Both the position numbers and the translations under genes were made by a program. The notes beneath the pieces were generated by a model, which had not been told where the DNA came from, did no database searches, and saw only the letters and a program-made list of their open reading frames with translations. DNA of 64,000 bases. Origin: Pseudomonas kairouanensis (GTDB lineage: Bacteria > Pseudomonadota > Gammaproteobacteria > Pseudomonadales > Pseudomonadaceae). The stretch is taken from NCBI RefSeq assembly GCF_004682055.1, contig NZ_QUZU01000013.1:62001-126000 (forward strand), read 5' to 3'. This document shows, one piece after another, positions 44,000 to 53,173 of the stretch. Position 1 is the first letter of the stretch; each line of letters begins with the position of its first letter.

Positions 44000-45952
44000 A
44001 TGGTTGTCTCGATGAAAATAAAAAATAAGCTGGTCCTGGCTTTTGTATCTGTCGCGTTTATCCCGGTAACCCTGGTGGCAGTGATCTCCGTCATGAATAC
44101 ACGGACCCAGGCGGTGGATCAGTTCATCGACGGCAGCACCCGGGAAATACGCCAGATCGACGGCAATATTCGCCAGTTCTTCGATGGCACCTTGCAGAAC
44201 GTCGATCAGATGGCCGCTGATCCTGTATACACATCGGTGAGCACGCTCAAGGATTATCAACCTGCCAATGCCGCCAGCCAACCGATGCCGACGCAGGCGC
44301 AGCAGGTCATCGACCAGTTTGCGCGCTATGGCGCCACGCACCCGGCAGCGGCGATTTTGTCCATCGGCCTGGAAGACGGCACCTACGCCAAGTGGCCGGA
44401 TGACCCGCAACTGTCCAAGTACGACCCGCGCACCCGCCCCTGGTACAAGGCGGCCATGGCCAGCCCCGGCAAGACGGTGCGCACCCCTGCTTACTATTAC
44501 GACAAAGACGACGTGGCCCTGGTGGGCACCGCCCGCGCATTGCTGGACAGCACCGGCAAGGCCAAGGGCGTGTTCGTGGTCAGTGTGTCGCTCAAGAACC
44601 TCACCGAACTGGTCAAAAGCATCAAGCTGGGGGAAAGCGGTTACGTGATGCTGATCGAGGACGGCGTGGTGCTGGTAGACCCGCGTGAGGCCAGCCACAA
44701 CTTCAAGCCGCTCAAGGACCTCGGCGAACCCTATGCGCAATTGGCCAACACCGCCCAGGGCTCCACCGAGGTGGTGATCGATGGGGTGCGCTACATGGCC
44801 AATATCTGGACCTCCCCCGGCCTGGGCTGGCGTTACGTAGGGCTGATCGAATACAACGAAGTCATGGCCCAAGCTACACGCATGACCTACCTCACCAGCG
44901 GCATCGTCGCGGTGCTGGTGCTGATCTTCGGGCTGGTCGCGGCCGCCTTCTCCAAAGTCATCGTCAAACCCATCGGCCAGGTCAGCACCGGCTTGCAGTC
45001 CATCGCCCAGGGCGAAGGCGACCTGCGCCACGAACTGACGGTGCAAGGCAAGGATGAAACCGCCGAACTGGCCGGTTGGTTCAACAAATTCCTCGCGGCG
45101 ATTCGCCAATTGATCCAGCACATCGGCGCGGCCTCCACCAACTTGCAGAACGCCTCCAAGGTCAACAGCGAAGTGGCCCACAACATGAACGAGGCCGCCG
45201 GGCGCCAGCGAGAGGCCGTGGAATTGGTGTCCACCGCGTTCAATGAGATGGTCGCCACCGCCAACGAAGTGGCGCGCTCTTGCAGCGGTGCGGCAGAGTC
45301 CGCCGAAAATGGCCACCGGCGCGTGGCCGAGGGCAAGCAGCAGATCGAAGTCACCACCGATAACGTCAACCGCCTGGGCCGCCGTTTGACCGAATCGTCC
45401 CAGGCCATGGTGGAGTTGGAAGCCGGCAGCCGCAGCATCAACCAGATCCTCGGCACCATCCGCGCCATTGCCGAACAGACCAACCTGCTGGCACTCAACG
45501 CAGCCATCGAGGCGGCTCGCGCGGGCGACCAGGGCCGTGGTTTTGCGGTGGTCGCCGATGAAGTCCGGGCACTGGCCAAGCGCACCTCCGACTCCACCGG
45601 CGAGATCGAGCAATTGCTGGGGACCCTGGAAAACAAGACCCAGGAAGTCACGCAAAAGATGGGCAGTTGCCTGGACCTGTCACGGGCCAGCGTGTCGTCC
45701 ATCGAAAACGCGCGGGACAGCTTCGAAGGCATCCAACTGTCGGTCAACGAGATCCGCGACCAGAACCTGCAAATCTCCGCCGCCGCCGAGGAGCAACACA
45801 GCGTGGCCGAAGAGATCAACCGGCATATCCAGCAGATCTACGACGAAGCGCGTTTGGTGGAAAGCCTGGCCAATTCGGCCCAGGACGATTCGGGGCGGTT
45901 GGCCAACCTGTCGGATGAGCTGAATGGGTTGGTGGGGCGATTCAAGTCCTGA
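44000..45952 (+). CDS. Methyl-accepting chemotaxis protein with dCache sensor domain
   Basis: This protein of 650 residues (646 if ATG 44012 is used) has a membrane segment at about 10-32, a periplasmic dCache domain (about 40-290), a second membrane segment (about 295-317), a HAMP domain and a signalling tip ([20 protein letters not shown]). The sensor contains Y141, R146, W148 and Y149 in the order and spacing of the amino-acid-binding dCache motif. The Asp that binds the ligand amino group in that motif seems to be Ser195 (GVFVVSVSL). The ligand may therefore be a carboxylate without an amine. No C-terminal CheR-binding pentapeptide is seen. Confidence 0.9.
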   Translation: MVVSMKIKNKLVLAFVSVAFIPVTLVAVISVMNTRTQAVDQFIDGSTREIRQIDGNIRQFFDGTLQNVDQMAADPVYTSVSTLKDYQPANAASQPMPTQAQQVIDQFARYGATHPAAAILSIGLEDGTYAKWPDDPQLSKYDPRTRPWYKAAMASPGKTVRTPAYYYDKDDVALVGTARALLDSTGKAKGVFVVSVSLKNLTELVKSIKLGESGYVMLIEDGVVLVDPREASHNFKPLKDLGEPYAQLANTAQGSTEVVIDGVRYMANIWTSPGLGWRYVGLIEYNEVMAQATRMTYLTSGIVAVLVLIFGLVAAAFSKVIVKPIGQVSTGLQSIAQGEGDLRHELTVQGKDETAELAGWFNKFLAAIRQLIQHIGAASTNLQNASKVNSEVAHNMNEAAGRQREAVELVSTAFNEMVATANEVARSCSGAAESAENGHRRVAEGKQQIEVTTDNVNRLGRRLTESSQAMVELEAGSRSINQILGTIRAIAEQTNLLALNAAIEAARAGDQGRGFAVVADEVRALAKRTSDSTGEIEQLLGTLENKTQEVTQKMGSCLDLSRASVSSIENARDSFEGIQLSVNEIRDQNLQISAAAEEQHSVAEEINRHIQQIYDEARLVESLANSAQDDSGRLANLSDELNGLVGRFKS

Positions 45953-46001
45953 ATGCTACAGCCCCACCCGTGCGCCGCGCAGTGTTGCCCGCAACAGCGG
46001 T

Positions 46002-47030
46002 TCAGCCCTGGCGGCGCTGCCAGTGCTCATAAAACGCCAGGGACGCCACGTTCTTGTCCTTGGCCTCCAGCATGATGTCGAAGCGGTCGAGAAACTGCAG
46101 GGCGTAGTCGTTGGTCCAGCGGTTCCACATCTGCGCGCTGTGGGCGTACAGGTCGCGCTTGGCCACCACCGCCAGCAGCGCGTCCATTTCCAGTTTGTGT
46201 TCGGCGTCAAAACCCAGTTCCTGCAGCACTTCCTGGGGCTGGGAGTAATGCAAGGTCGGTCGTACCCCGCGCCAACTGTCGATCACGCGGGCGACCCGTT
46301 CCGAGTGCGGGTCGATGTAGTCGTTTTCGTTGATCCAGCAATGGTGGATGTCCAGCACCACCGGCGCCAGGTCGGCGACTTGCAGGCAGTGATCCAGGCC
46401 GTAGGTCTTCTCGTCGTTCTCGAAGGTGATGCAATTGCGCGCCACCTGCGACAGCCGCGCCCATACGGCGCGAGTGCCTTCCACCCCCAGGCGCCCGGCG
46501 ATGTGCACGTTGCACTTGAGGTCCTGGAAGCGTCGGCCATAACCCATCATGCGGATCATGTCGGCGTGGTATTCGAACTCCGCCAGGCTGTTTTCCACCA
46601 CGCCAGGGTTCTCCGAGCCCAGTACGCAGTATTGGCCGGGGTGGAACGACAGGCGGATATCCGAGGCGCGGGCCCGTTCGCCAATGGCAGCAAAGCCCTC
46701 TATCAACTGTTGCTCGATGGCCGGGTCTTTGTACACGGCGGCGACTTTGGGGTGGCTGTAGAACGGCAGCAGGTCGCTGCTCAGACGCAGCATGCGCAAG
46801 GTCGGGGGCAACCCGGCAACGTACGCCAGTAGGCGCAATTGGGCGGCCAGGTTGTGGGTGACCACCTCCACCAACTTGTCGCGGGCCACTTGCGGCGTGA
46901 CGCTGTCCATCCAGCGCAACGTGGTGGTGCGGGGGTTGAACGGCCCTTCGATCAACTTGAGGGCGCTGGCCGAGAGCAGGCGCTCGGGATGCTTGTACTG
47001 GCACGCAAAGCCGATGCGAGGGTGGGTCAT
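46002..47030 (-). CDS. uvsE: UV damage endonuclease
   Basis: This 342-residue protein is a UvsE/UVDE TIM-barrel nuclease, recognised by IGFACQYKHP at the N-terminus, RLSFHPGQYCVLGSEN in the middle, ITFENDEKTYG and VVLDIHHCWIN, with metal ligands among the His, Glu and Asp residues. It nicks DNA 5' to cyclobutane dimers, 6-4 photoproducts and some other lesions. It is a single gene with no repair neighbours. The ribosome site is weak but the start matches family length. Confidence 0.92.
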   Translation of the reverse strand: MTHPRIGFACQYKHPERLLSASALKLIEGPFNPRTTTLRWMDSVTPQVARDKLVEVVTHNLAAQLRLLAYVAGLPPTLRMLRLSSDLLPFYSHPKVAAVYKDPAIEQQLIEGFAAIGERARASDIRLSFHPGQYCVLGSENPGVVENSLAEFEYHADMIRMMGYGRRFQDLKCNVHIAGRLGVEGTRAVWARLSQVARNCITFENDEKTYGLDHCLQVADLAPVVLDIHHCWINENDYIDPHSERVARVIDSWRGVRPTLHYSQPQEVLQELGFDAEHKLEMDALLAVVAKRDLYAHSAQMWNRWTNDYALQFLDRFDIMLEAKDKNVASLAFYEHWQRRQG

Positions 47031-47204
47031 GGGAACGCCTGGCGAGAGAAAGTGCAGGATGATACGGCGTTAGTCCCGGTGCCACACAGGGGGTTCATAA
47101 TATTTCGACACGTATAATGCTGAACTTTCTGACATGCGGTGCGTTCATTTCCTATGCGCTGCCCCCGCTCAGGGGGCGTTGTACAACAAGGAGACGCCGT
47201 CCAC

Positions 47205-47618
47205 ATGACCACCCTTCCCGTCTACCAAACCGGCCCGGGGCCGCTGCATGCGACCTTGATCGCCGGCACCGTGCCGCTGTTTCTCGGTGCCTTGCTCAGC
47301 GACATCGCCTACACCCAGACCTACCAGATCCAATGGGCCAACTTCGCCGCGTGGCTGATCGCCGGAGCCCTGGTGTTCGGCGGGTTCGCGTTCTTGTTTG
47401 CACTGGTCAATCTGTTCCGCACCGGGCTGCGGGCCGGGCGACCGGCACGTTATGTGGTGCTGTTGTTGGCCGCCTGGGTGTTGGGCCTGGTCAACGCGTT
47501 CCAGCATGCCAAGGACGCCTACGCCTCGATGCCCACCAGCCTGGTGCTGTCGGCCATTGTCTTGCTGCTGGCGTTGGCAGCCACCTGGACCGGCCTGCGC
47601 AGCGGAGGTGTGAAATGA
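47205..47618 (+). CDS. Four-helix inner-membrane protein (DUF2231-like)
   Basis: This 137-residue protein has about four hydrophobic segments (HATLIAGTVPLFLGALLSDI, WANFAAWLIAGALVFGGFAF, PARYVVLLLAAWVLGLV, LVLSAIVLLLALAATW), in keeping with DUF2231-type membrane proteins. AAGGAG precedes ATG 47205. Its stop overlaps the start of the sugar dehydrogenase gene (ATGA), so the two products are made together; the membrane protein may pass electrons or anchor the dehydrogenase. Confidence 0.8.
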   Translation: MTTLPVYQTGPGPLHATLIAGTVPLFLGALLSDIAYTQTYQIQWANFAAWLIAGALVFGGFAFLFALVNLFRTGLRAGRPARYVVLLLAAWVLGLVNAFQHAKDAYASMPTSLVLSAIVLLLALAATWTGLRSGGVK

Positions 47619-48907
47619 AAACCTCAAGCACCCTCACCCTGTTGAGCACCGCCCTGCTGCTGACGGCCTGCGGCGGCGAAGGCGACAAAACCCAGATCCA
47701 CGGCCCCGACCCCAAGCTGGCCGAGCAACAAAGCAGCCTGCTGCCGAGCATGAAAATCGCCGAACCTGCGCCCTGGGGCGAGCAGAAACCCAAAGTGCCC
47801 GACGGCTACAGCGTGACCGCCATTGCCACCGACCTGGCGATTCCACGGCAGACACTGGTATTGCCCAACGGCGACATCCTGGTCGCCGAAGGCCGTGGCG
47901 GCAGCGCGGCCAAGCTCAAGCCCAAGGACGTGATCGCCAGCCTGATCAAGGCCGAGGGCAACACCAAGGTCAAGGGCGGCAACCGCCTGACCCTGTTGCG
48001 TGACGCCGACGGTGACGGCACTTATGAACTGAAAACGGTCTTTGCCGACAACCTCAACGCGCCCTACGGCCTGGCCTTTGCCAACAACAAGCTCTACGTG
48101 GCCAACCAGGATGCCCTGGTGAGCTTCGACTATGCCGACGGCCAGACCAAGGCCAGCGGCCCGCCCTCCAAGGTCACCGACCTGCCGGCGCAGATCAACC
48201 ATCACTGGACCAAATCCCTGGCCGTGAGCGCCGATGGCAGCCAGCTCTACGTGGGTATCGGCTCCAATAGCAACGTTACCGAGCGCGGAATGGAAGTGGA
48301 GATCGACCGGGCGATGGTGTGGCAGATCGACGCCGCTACCGGCGCTCACAAGCCTTACGCCACGGGCCTGCGCAACCCCACCGCGCTGACGATCCAACCT
48401 GACTCCGGGCAACTGTGGACAGTGGTCAACGAACGTGACGAATTAGGGCCAGACCTGGTGCCGGATTACCTGACCTCAGTGCGTGAAGGCGCGTTTTACG
48501 GCTGGCCCTATAGCTATTGGGGCCAGAACGTCGACCCGCGCGCCCAACCGCAAAACCCGGCCAAAGTCGCGGCCGCGATCAAACCTGACTACAGCCTGGG
48601 CTCCCACGTAGCGGCGCTGGGGGTGGATTTTTCCATCCCGCAAATGGGTGAGCAATTCGCCGACGGCGTGTTCGTGGGTGAACACGGCAGCTGGAATCGC
48701 GAGAACCCGGTCGGCTACAAGGTAATCTTCGTGCCCTTCAACAATGGCAAGCCCTCCGGTGAGCCCATCGATTTCGCCACCGGTTTTCGCGGCGACGATG
48801 GCAAGACACGCGGCCGCCCGGTGGGCGTGACCGTGGACCCTAAAGGCGCGTTGATCATTGCCGATGATTTGGCCAATACAATTTGGCGGGTGACGCGTAA
48901 CCGCTGA
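47615..48907 (+). CDS. PQQ-type glucose/sorbosone dehydrogenase lipoprotein
   Basis: This 430-residue protein has a lipoprotein signal (LLLTACGG) and the six-bladed propeller of the glucose/sorbosone dehydrogenase family (LTLLRDADGDGTYELKTVF, NAPYGLAFANNKLYVANQDA, GVFVGEHGSWNRENP). Members bind PQQ and oxidise aldoses or sorbosone at the periplasmic face. The GGAGGTG site is strong. The N-terminal DPKLAEQQSSLLPS region is probably a linker from the membrane. Confidence 0.85.
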   Translation: MKTSSTLTLLSTALLLTACGGEGDKTQIHGPDPKLAEQQSSLLPSMKIAEPAPWGEQKPKVPDGYSVTAIATDLAIPRQTLVLPNGDILVAEGRGGSAAKLKPKDVIASLIKAEGNTKVKGGNRLTLLRDADGDGTYELKTVFADNLNAPYGLAFANNKLYVANQDALVSFDYADGQTKASGPPSKVTDLPAQINHHWTKSLAVSADGSQLYVGIGSNSNVTERGMEVEIDRAMVWQIDAATGAHKPYATGLRNPTALTIQPDSGQLWTVVNERDELGPDLVPDYLTSVREGAFYGWPYSYWGQNVDPRAQPQNPAKVAAAIKPDYSLGSHVAALGVDFSIPQMGEQFADGVFVGEHGSWNRENPVGYKVIFVPFNNGKPSGEPIDFATGFRGDDGKTRGRPVGVTVDPKGALIIADDLANTIWRVTRNR

Positions 48908-48916
48908 GCAAAGTAT

Positions 48917-48959
48917 TTGACATGCTTGCCTGAGGCAACAATATAATTGCCTCAGGCAA
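48917..48959 (+). promoter_or_regulatory. Sigma70 promoter with twin operator palindromes
   Basis: TTGACA (48917-48922) and TATAAT (48942-48947) are 19 nt apart. TTGCCTGAGGCAA (48926-48938) lies between them and TTGCCTCAGGCAA (48947-48959) starts on the last base of the -10. Each is a near-perfect palindrome, and the two are reverse complements of each other. A regulator bound here must block the polymerase. The likely regulator is the MarR domain of the next gene. Confidence 0.75.
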
Positions 48960-48977
48960 CCATATCGAGCATCCACT

Positions 48978-49898
48978 ATGTCTACTCCCCTGCTTGTCGA
49001 ACGCGCTGGCATCGTGCGCGGCTTCAATCGCTTTTATACCCACCAGATCGGCGTGCTGCAGGAACACCTGCTGCAAAGCGGCTATTCCCTTACCGAAATC
49101 CGTGTGATGTACGAGTTGTCCTCCCGTGGCGACCTGACGAGTGTCGAGCTTTGCCAGATGCTCGGGCTGGATGCAGGCTACTTGAGTCGCTTGATCAGCG
49201 GCTTAGAGAAAAAAGGCCTGATCCAGAAAGTCCGCTCCACTACCGATGGGCGAGCCGTGCAATTGCACCTCAGTGAGCTGGGCCGCTCAGTGCTGGCCCC
49301 GCTGGAGCAAAGGACCCAGGAAGAAGTCATCGCCCTGCTGCAAGCCCTGCCGCAAGCGCAGCAGCAACAGCTGACGGCGTCCATGCAACGCATCCAGGCG
49401 TTGTTGCAAGGCACACCCCCCAGCTACCTGTTGCGAGACCCGCAGCCGGGGGATATGGGCCTAGTGGTGCAACAGCAATCGGCGCTGTATACCCGCGAGT
49501 ACGGCTGGAATTGGGAGTTCGAGGCGCTGGTAGCGGAGATTGTTGCCAAATACCTGAGGGAATTCGACCCGACCTGCGAGCGCTGCTGGATCGCCGAGAA
49601 GGATGGCATGGTGGTGGGTTCGGTGTTCGTGATCCGCCATGACGCCACCACCGCCAAGTTACGCATGCTCTACGTAGACGCCAGCGCCCGGGGCATGGGC
49701 ATCGGCCAGCGCCTGGTGGATGAGTGCGTACGTTTTGCCCGTCAAGCCGGCTACACCCGCATGCTGCTGTGGACCGTGGATATCCTTACCGATGCACGCA
49801 AGCTCTATCAAAAAGCCGGATTTGAACTGATAGAGGAAGAGCCCATGGTCAGCTTTGGCAAATCCCTGGTCAGCCAGACCTGGGCCCGCACGTTGTAA
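48978..49898 (+). CDS. MarR regulator fused to a GNAT acetyltransferase
   Basis: This 306-residue protein has a MarR winged helix (about 1-140; YSLTEIRVMYELSSRG, LDAGYLSRLISGLEKKGLIQ) followed by a GNAT domain (about 150-306; KLRMLYVDASARGMGIGQRL with the acetyl-CoA loop RGMGIGQ). Such fusions act as regulators whose activity may depend on acetylation or acetyl-CoA state. The two palindromes in the promoter point to autoregulation. The next gene on this strand is far away, so the target may be only itself. Confidence 0.9.
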   Translation: MSTPLLVERAGIVRGFNRFYTHQIGVLQEHLLQSGYSLTEIRVMYELSSRGDLTSVELCQMLGLDAGYLSRLISGLEKKGLIQKVRSTTDGRAVQLHLSELGRSVLAPLEQRTQEEVIALLQALPQAQQQQLTASMQRIQALLQGTPPSYLLRDPQPGDMGLVVQQQSALYTREYGWNWEFEALVAEIVAKYLREFDPTCERCWIAEKDGMVVGSVFVIRHDATTAKLRMLYVDASARGMGIGQRLVDECVRFARQAGYTRMLLWTVDILTDARKLYQKAGFELIEEEPMVSFGKSLVSQTWARTL

Positions 49899-49901
49899 AG
49901 C

Positions 49902-49928
49902 CGTCCCGCGCCGTTGCAGCGCGGGACG
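49902..49928. terminator. Bidirectional hairpin between convergent genes
   Basis: CGTCCCGCGC (49902-49911) pairs perfectly with GCGCGGGACG (49919-49928) over a 7-nt loop. It lies between the MarR-GNAT gene and the ExuT-like gene. Confidence 0.5.
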
Positions 49929-49935
49929 TTGCGCC

Positions 49936-51339
49936 TTAAAGGTCAGTGATTTCCTTGTGACGCGGCACCAGCGTCTTCATCACGCTCCACGCCACCAGGT
50001 AAGCCAGCGCACAGATCGCGAACATGATCATGTAGCCGGTATGGATATCGTTGATGGACTTGTAGTAGTCGAACACCCAGCCGCCGATCTTGGTCATCAC
50101 CACGCCGCCCAGGCCACCGGCCATGCCGCCGATACCCACCACCGAGGCCACGGTTTTCTGCGGGAACATGTCGGACACCGTGGTGAAGATATTGCACGAC
50201 CACGCCTGGTGCGCTGAGGCGCCTACGCCGATCAGCAACACCGGCACCCAGAAGCTGATGTAGCCCAGAGGTTGTGCCAGCAGTACCACTAGCGGGAACA
50301 GCGCGATCACCAGCATGGCTTTCATGCGCCCGTCATACGGCGCGTCACCGCGTGCCATGAAGTAGCTGGGGAACCAGCCGCCGCCGATACTGCCAACCAT
50401 GGTCATGCTGTACAGCACCGCCAGCGGCATCACGATATCCGCGCCTTTCATGCCGTATTGCGCCGACAGGTAGGTGGGTAGCCAGAACAGGAAGAACCAC
50501 CACACGCCGTCAGTCATGAACTTGCCAAACGCGAAGGCCCAGGTCTGGCGGTAGGTGAGCAACTTGAACCACGAGACTTTCTTTTGCACCGCACCAGCAG
50601 GTGCCGGGGTGAACGGCTGCACCGTGGAATCGCTGCGGATGTAGGCCAGCTCGTCCGCCGACAGACGCTTTTGTTGCTCGGGCTTTTCATAGATGGCCGC
50701 CCATACCGCGACCCACAAGAAGCCCAGCATGCCGATCACCATAAAGGCTGCTTCCCAACCCCACATCCCCGCAATCAGCGGCACGCAGATCGGTGCCAGA
50801 ATCGCCCCCACGTTGGCACCCGAGTTGAAGATGCCGGTGGCCAACGAGCGTTCTTTCTTGGGGAAGTATTCGGCGGTGGCCTTGATCGCAATCGGGAAAT
50901 TACCCGCCTCGCCAATCGCCAACACTGCACGCGACAGCATGAAACCGGCAATCGACACCGGAATTACCGCCAGGCCCACCGCAGTACTCACGGCCGCGAT
51001 CCCCTCGCCCATCTGCACCGAGAACGCATGCATGATCGCGCCCGTGGACCAGATGCCAATCGCAACCACATAGGCCGCCTTGATACCGATCTTGTCGACA
51101 AAGCGCCCGGCAAACAGCATGGAAATGGCGTAGACAAACTGGAACACGGCGGCAATGTTGGCGTAGTCGGTGTTGCTCCAGCCAAATTGCGTGGACAACT
51201 GCGGCGCCAACAGGCTGAGCACCTGGCGGTCGAGGTAGTTGACGGTGGTGGCGAAGAACAGCATCGCGCAGATGGTCCAGCGATAGTTGCCTACCGCCTG
51301 GCCAACGCGATGGGCGTTGATGGGCTCGTTCAAGTTCAT
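49936..51339 (-). CDS. MFS transporter, hexuronate/anion symporter type
   Basis: This 467-residue protein has 12 predicted membrane segments and the features of the anion:cation symporter family (ATTVNYLDRQVLSLLAPQLS, EAGNFPIAIKATAEYFPKKE, ATGIFNSGANVGAI), close to hexuronate transporter ExuT. The substrate may be a sugar acid such as galacturonate or glucuronate, but no uronate catabolic genes are seen here. The start at 51339 drops a 32-residue extension. A palindromic operator-like sequence lies 29 nt upstream. Confidence 0.85.
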   Translation of the reverse strand: MNLNEPINAHRVGQAVGNYRWTICAMLFFATTVNYLDRQVLSLLAPQLSTQFGWSNTDYANIAAVFQFVYAISMLFAGRFVDKIGIKAAYVVAIGIWSTGAIMHAFSVQMGEGIAAVSTAVGLAVIPVSIAGFMLSRAVLAIGEAGNFPIAIKATAEYFPKKERSLATGIFNSGANVGAILAPICVPLIAGMWGWEAAFMVIGMLGFLWVAVWAAIYEKPEQQKRLSADELAYIRSDSTVQPFTPAPAGAVQKKVSWFKLLTYRQTWAFAFGKFMTDGVWWFFLFWLPTYLSAQYGMKGADIVMPLAVLYSMTMVGSIGGGWFPSYFMARGDAPYDGRMKAMLVIALFPLVVLLAQPLGYISFWVPVLLIGVGASAHQAWSCNIFTTVSDMFPQKTVASVVGIGGMAGGLGGVVMTKIGGWVFDYYKSINDIHTGYMIMFAICALAYLVAWSVMKTLVPRHKEITDL

Positions 51340-51367
51340 GGCATCACTTTTTATTTTTGTTAGGTAG

Positions 51368-51389
51368 GACATATGTAACGTCATATGTC
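51368..51389 (-). promoter_or_regulatory. Palindromic operator-like site
   Basis: GACATATG (51368-51375) and CATATGTC (51382-51389) are perfect inverted arms around TAACGT, just upstream of the ExuT-like transporter. A second GTCGTACAAC-type sequence, reminiscent of GntR/FadR sites, follows at 51388-51397. The regulator is not in this window. Confidence 0.45.
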
Positions 51390-51569
51390 GTCGTACAACT
51401 ACGGCTTTTATAGCGAGGTGCTCGAACGGTGTCAATCTGAAATGTTAGGGTTTATGGGGTGATCGCAATTCAGGTTGTAGGACGACAACGCCCGTAGCCT
51501 GGCGACTAGGAAAAAAAACAAATAGCGGTGAATTATTTGGTGTCTGCTTGTATCTGAACTGACAGAGCG

Positions 51570-51590
51570 GTGCCATCGCGGCGATGGCAC
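51570..51590 (+). other. Leader hairpin before the ProP-like gene
   Basis: GTGCCATCGC pairs perfectly with GCGATGGCAC around one base, 30 nt before the start codon. It probably lies in the 5' untranslated region. A role in translation or mRNA stability is possible. The rest of the 51340-51619 spacer shows no further clear motif. Confidence 0.45.
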
Positions 51591-51619
51591 TTCCCCTGTT
51601 CAGCTTTAGAGTAGTCCCC

Positions 51620-53122
51620 ATGAAATCTCGCAAGAAACGCGTCAATCCCATCGGATTGAACGACATCACCATTGTCGACGACGCCAAGATGCGCAAGGCG
51701 ATCACCGCCGCCGCACTGGGCAATGCCATGGAATGGTTCGACTTTGGTGTGTATGGCTTCGTCGCCTACGTGTTGGGCAAGGTGTTCTTCCCGGACGCCT
51801 CCCCCAGCGTACAAATGATCGCCGCCCTGGCGACCTTCTCCGTGCCCTTCCTGATTCGCCCCCTGGGCGGCCTGTTCTTCGGCGCGCTGGGCGATAAATA
51901 CGGGCGGCAAAAAGTCCTCGCTGCCACCATCGTGATCATGTCCCTGAGCACCTTTGCCATCGGCCTGATCCCCGGTTATGCCTCCATTGGTATCTGGGCC
52001 CCGATCCTGTTGCTGCTGTGCAAAATGGCCCAGGGCTTCTCGGTGGGTGGTGAGTACACCGGTGCTTCGATCTTCGTTGCCGAATATGCACCCGACCGCA
52101 AGCGCGGCTTCCTTGGCAGCTGGCTGGACTTCGGCTCCATCGCCGGTTTCGTGCTGGGTGCCGGTGTGGTGGTGCTGATCTCCAGCGTCATGGGCGAAGA
52201 GCAGTTCGAGGCCTGGGGCTGGCGCCTGCCGTTCTTCCTCGCCCTGCCCCTGGGCATCATCGGCCTGTACTTGCGCCACGCCCTGGAAGAAACCCCGGCG
52301 TTCCAACAGCATGTCGACAAGCTCGAACAAGGCGACCGCGAAGGCCTGAGCCACGGCCCCAAAGTGTCGTTCAAAGAGATTGCCACCAAGCATTGGCGTA
52401 GCCTGTTGACCTGCATCGGGATCGTCGCGGCCACCAACGTGACCTACTACATGCTGCTCACATACATGCCGAGCTACCTGTCCCACAACCTGCATTACAA
52501 AGAAAACAGCGGCGTACTGATCATCATCGCGATCATGGTCGGCATGCTGTTCGTGCAGCCGTTCATTGGTTTTGTCAGCGACAAGATCGGCCGCAAGCCC
52601 TTCATCATCGCGGGCAGCATTGGCTTGTTGGTGCTGTCGATCCCGGCGTTCATGCTGATCACCAGCGGCAAGATCGGCCTGATCTTCGCGGGTTTGCTGA
52701 TCCTTGCGGTGGTACTGAACTTCTTTATCGGCGTAATGGCATCCACCCTGCCCGCCATGTTCCCAACCCACCTGCGCTACAGCGCGCTGGCCAGTGCATT
52801 CAACGTGTCGGTATTGATCGCCGGTGTCACCCCCACGGCCGTGGCCTGGCTGGTGGAGAGCACCAATGACCTGTACATGCCCGCCTACTACTTGATGGTG
52901 TTTGCCGTGGTCGGCCTGATCACCGGCCTGACCATGAAGGAAACCGCCAACAAACCCCTGCGCGGTGCCGCGCCGGCGGCGTCGGACATGGAAGAGGCCA
53001 AGGAACTGCTGCAAGAGCATCACGACAATATCGAGCAGAAGATCGAAGACATCGATGCCGAGATTGCCGAGTTGGAAGCCAAGCGCCAAAACCTGGTGCA
53101 GCAGCATCCCCGTATCAACTAA
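51620..53122 (+). CDS. proP: MFS proline/betaine transporter with C-terminal coiled coil
   Basis: This 500-residue MHS-family transporter matches ProP (GNAMEWFDFGVYGFVAYVLG, RPLGGLFFGALGDKYGRQKV, SVGGEYTGASIFVAEYAPDR). The last 50 residues (EEAKELLQEHHDNIEQKIED, then AEIAELEAKRQNLVQQH) form a coiled coil like the one that tunes osmotic activation in E. coli ProP. Proton-coupled uptake of proline or glycine betaine under osmotic stress is the probable role. The ribosome site is weak. Confidence 0.87.
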   Translation: MKSRKKRVNPIGLNDITIVDDAKMRKAITAAALGNAMEWFDFGVYGFVAYVLGKVFFPDASPSVQMIAALATFSVPFLIRPLGGLFFGALGDKYGRQKVLAATIVIMSLSTFAIGLIPGYASIGIWAPILLLLCKMAQGFSVGGEYTGASIFVAEYAPDRKRGFLGSWLDFGSIAGFVLGAGVVVLISSVMGEEQFEAWGWRLPFFLALPLGIIGLYLRHALEETPAFQQHVDKLEQGDREGLSHGPKVSFKEIATKHWRSLLTCIGIVAATNVTYYMLLTYMPSYLSHNLHYKENSGVLIIIAIMVGMLFVQPFIGFVSDKIGRKPFIIAGSIGLLVLSIPAFMLITSGKIGLIFAGLLILAVVLNFFIGVMASTLPAMFPTHLRYSALASAFNVSVLIAGVTPTAVAWLVESTNDLYMPAYYLMVFAVVGLITGLTMKETANKPLRGAAPAASDMEEAKELLQEHHDNIEQKIEDIDAEIAELEAKRQNLVQQHPRIN

Positions 53123-53133
53123 AGCTTGAGCGT

Positions 53134-53157
53134 GCGTGGCGACCAGAGTCGCCACGC
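53134..53157 (+). terminator. Hairpin after the ProP-like gene
   Basis: GCGTGGCGAC pairs perfectly with GTCGCCACGC over a CAGA loop, 11 nt after the stop and followed by CTTTGG. It is a probable weak terminator. Confidence 0.5.
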
Positions 53158-53173
53158 CTTTGGAGTGTTCAGC

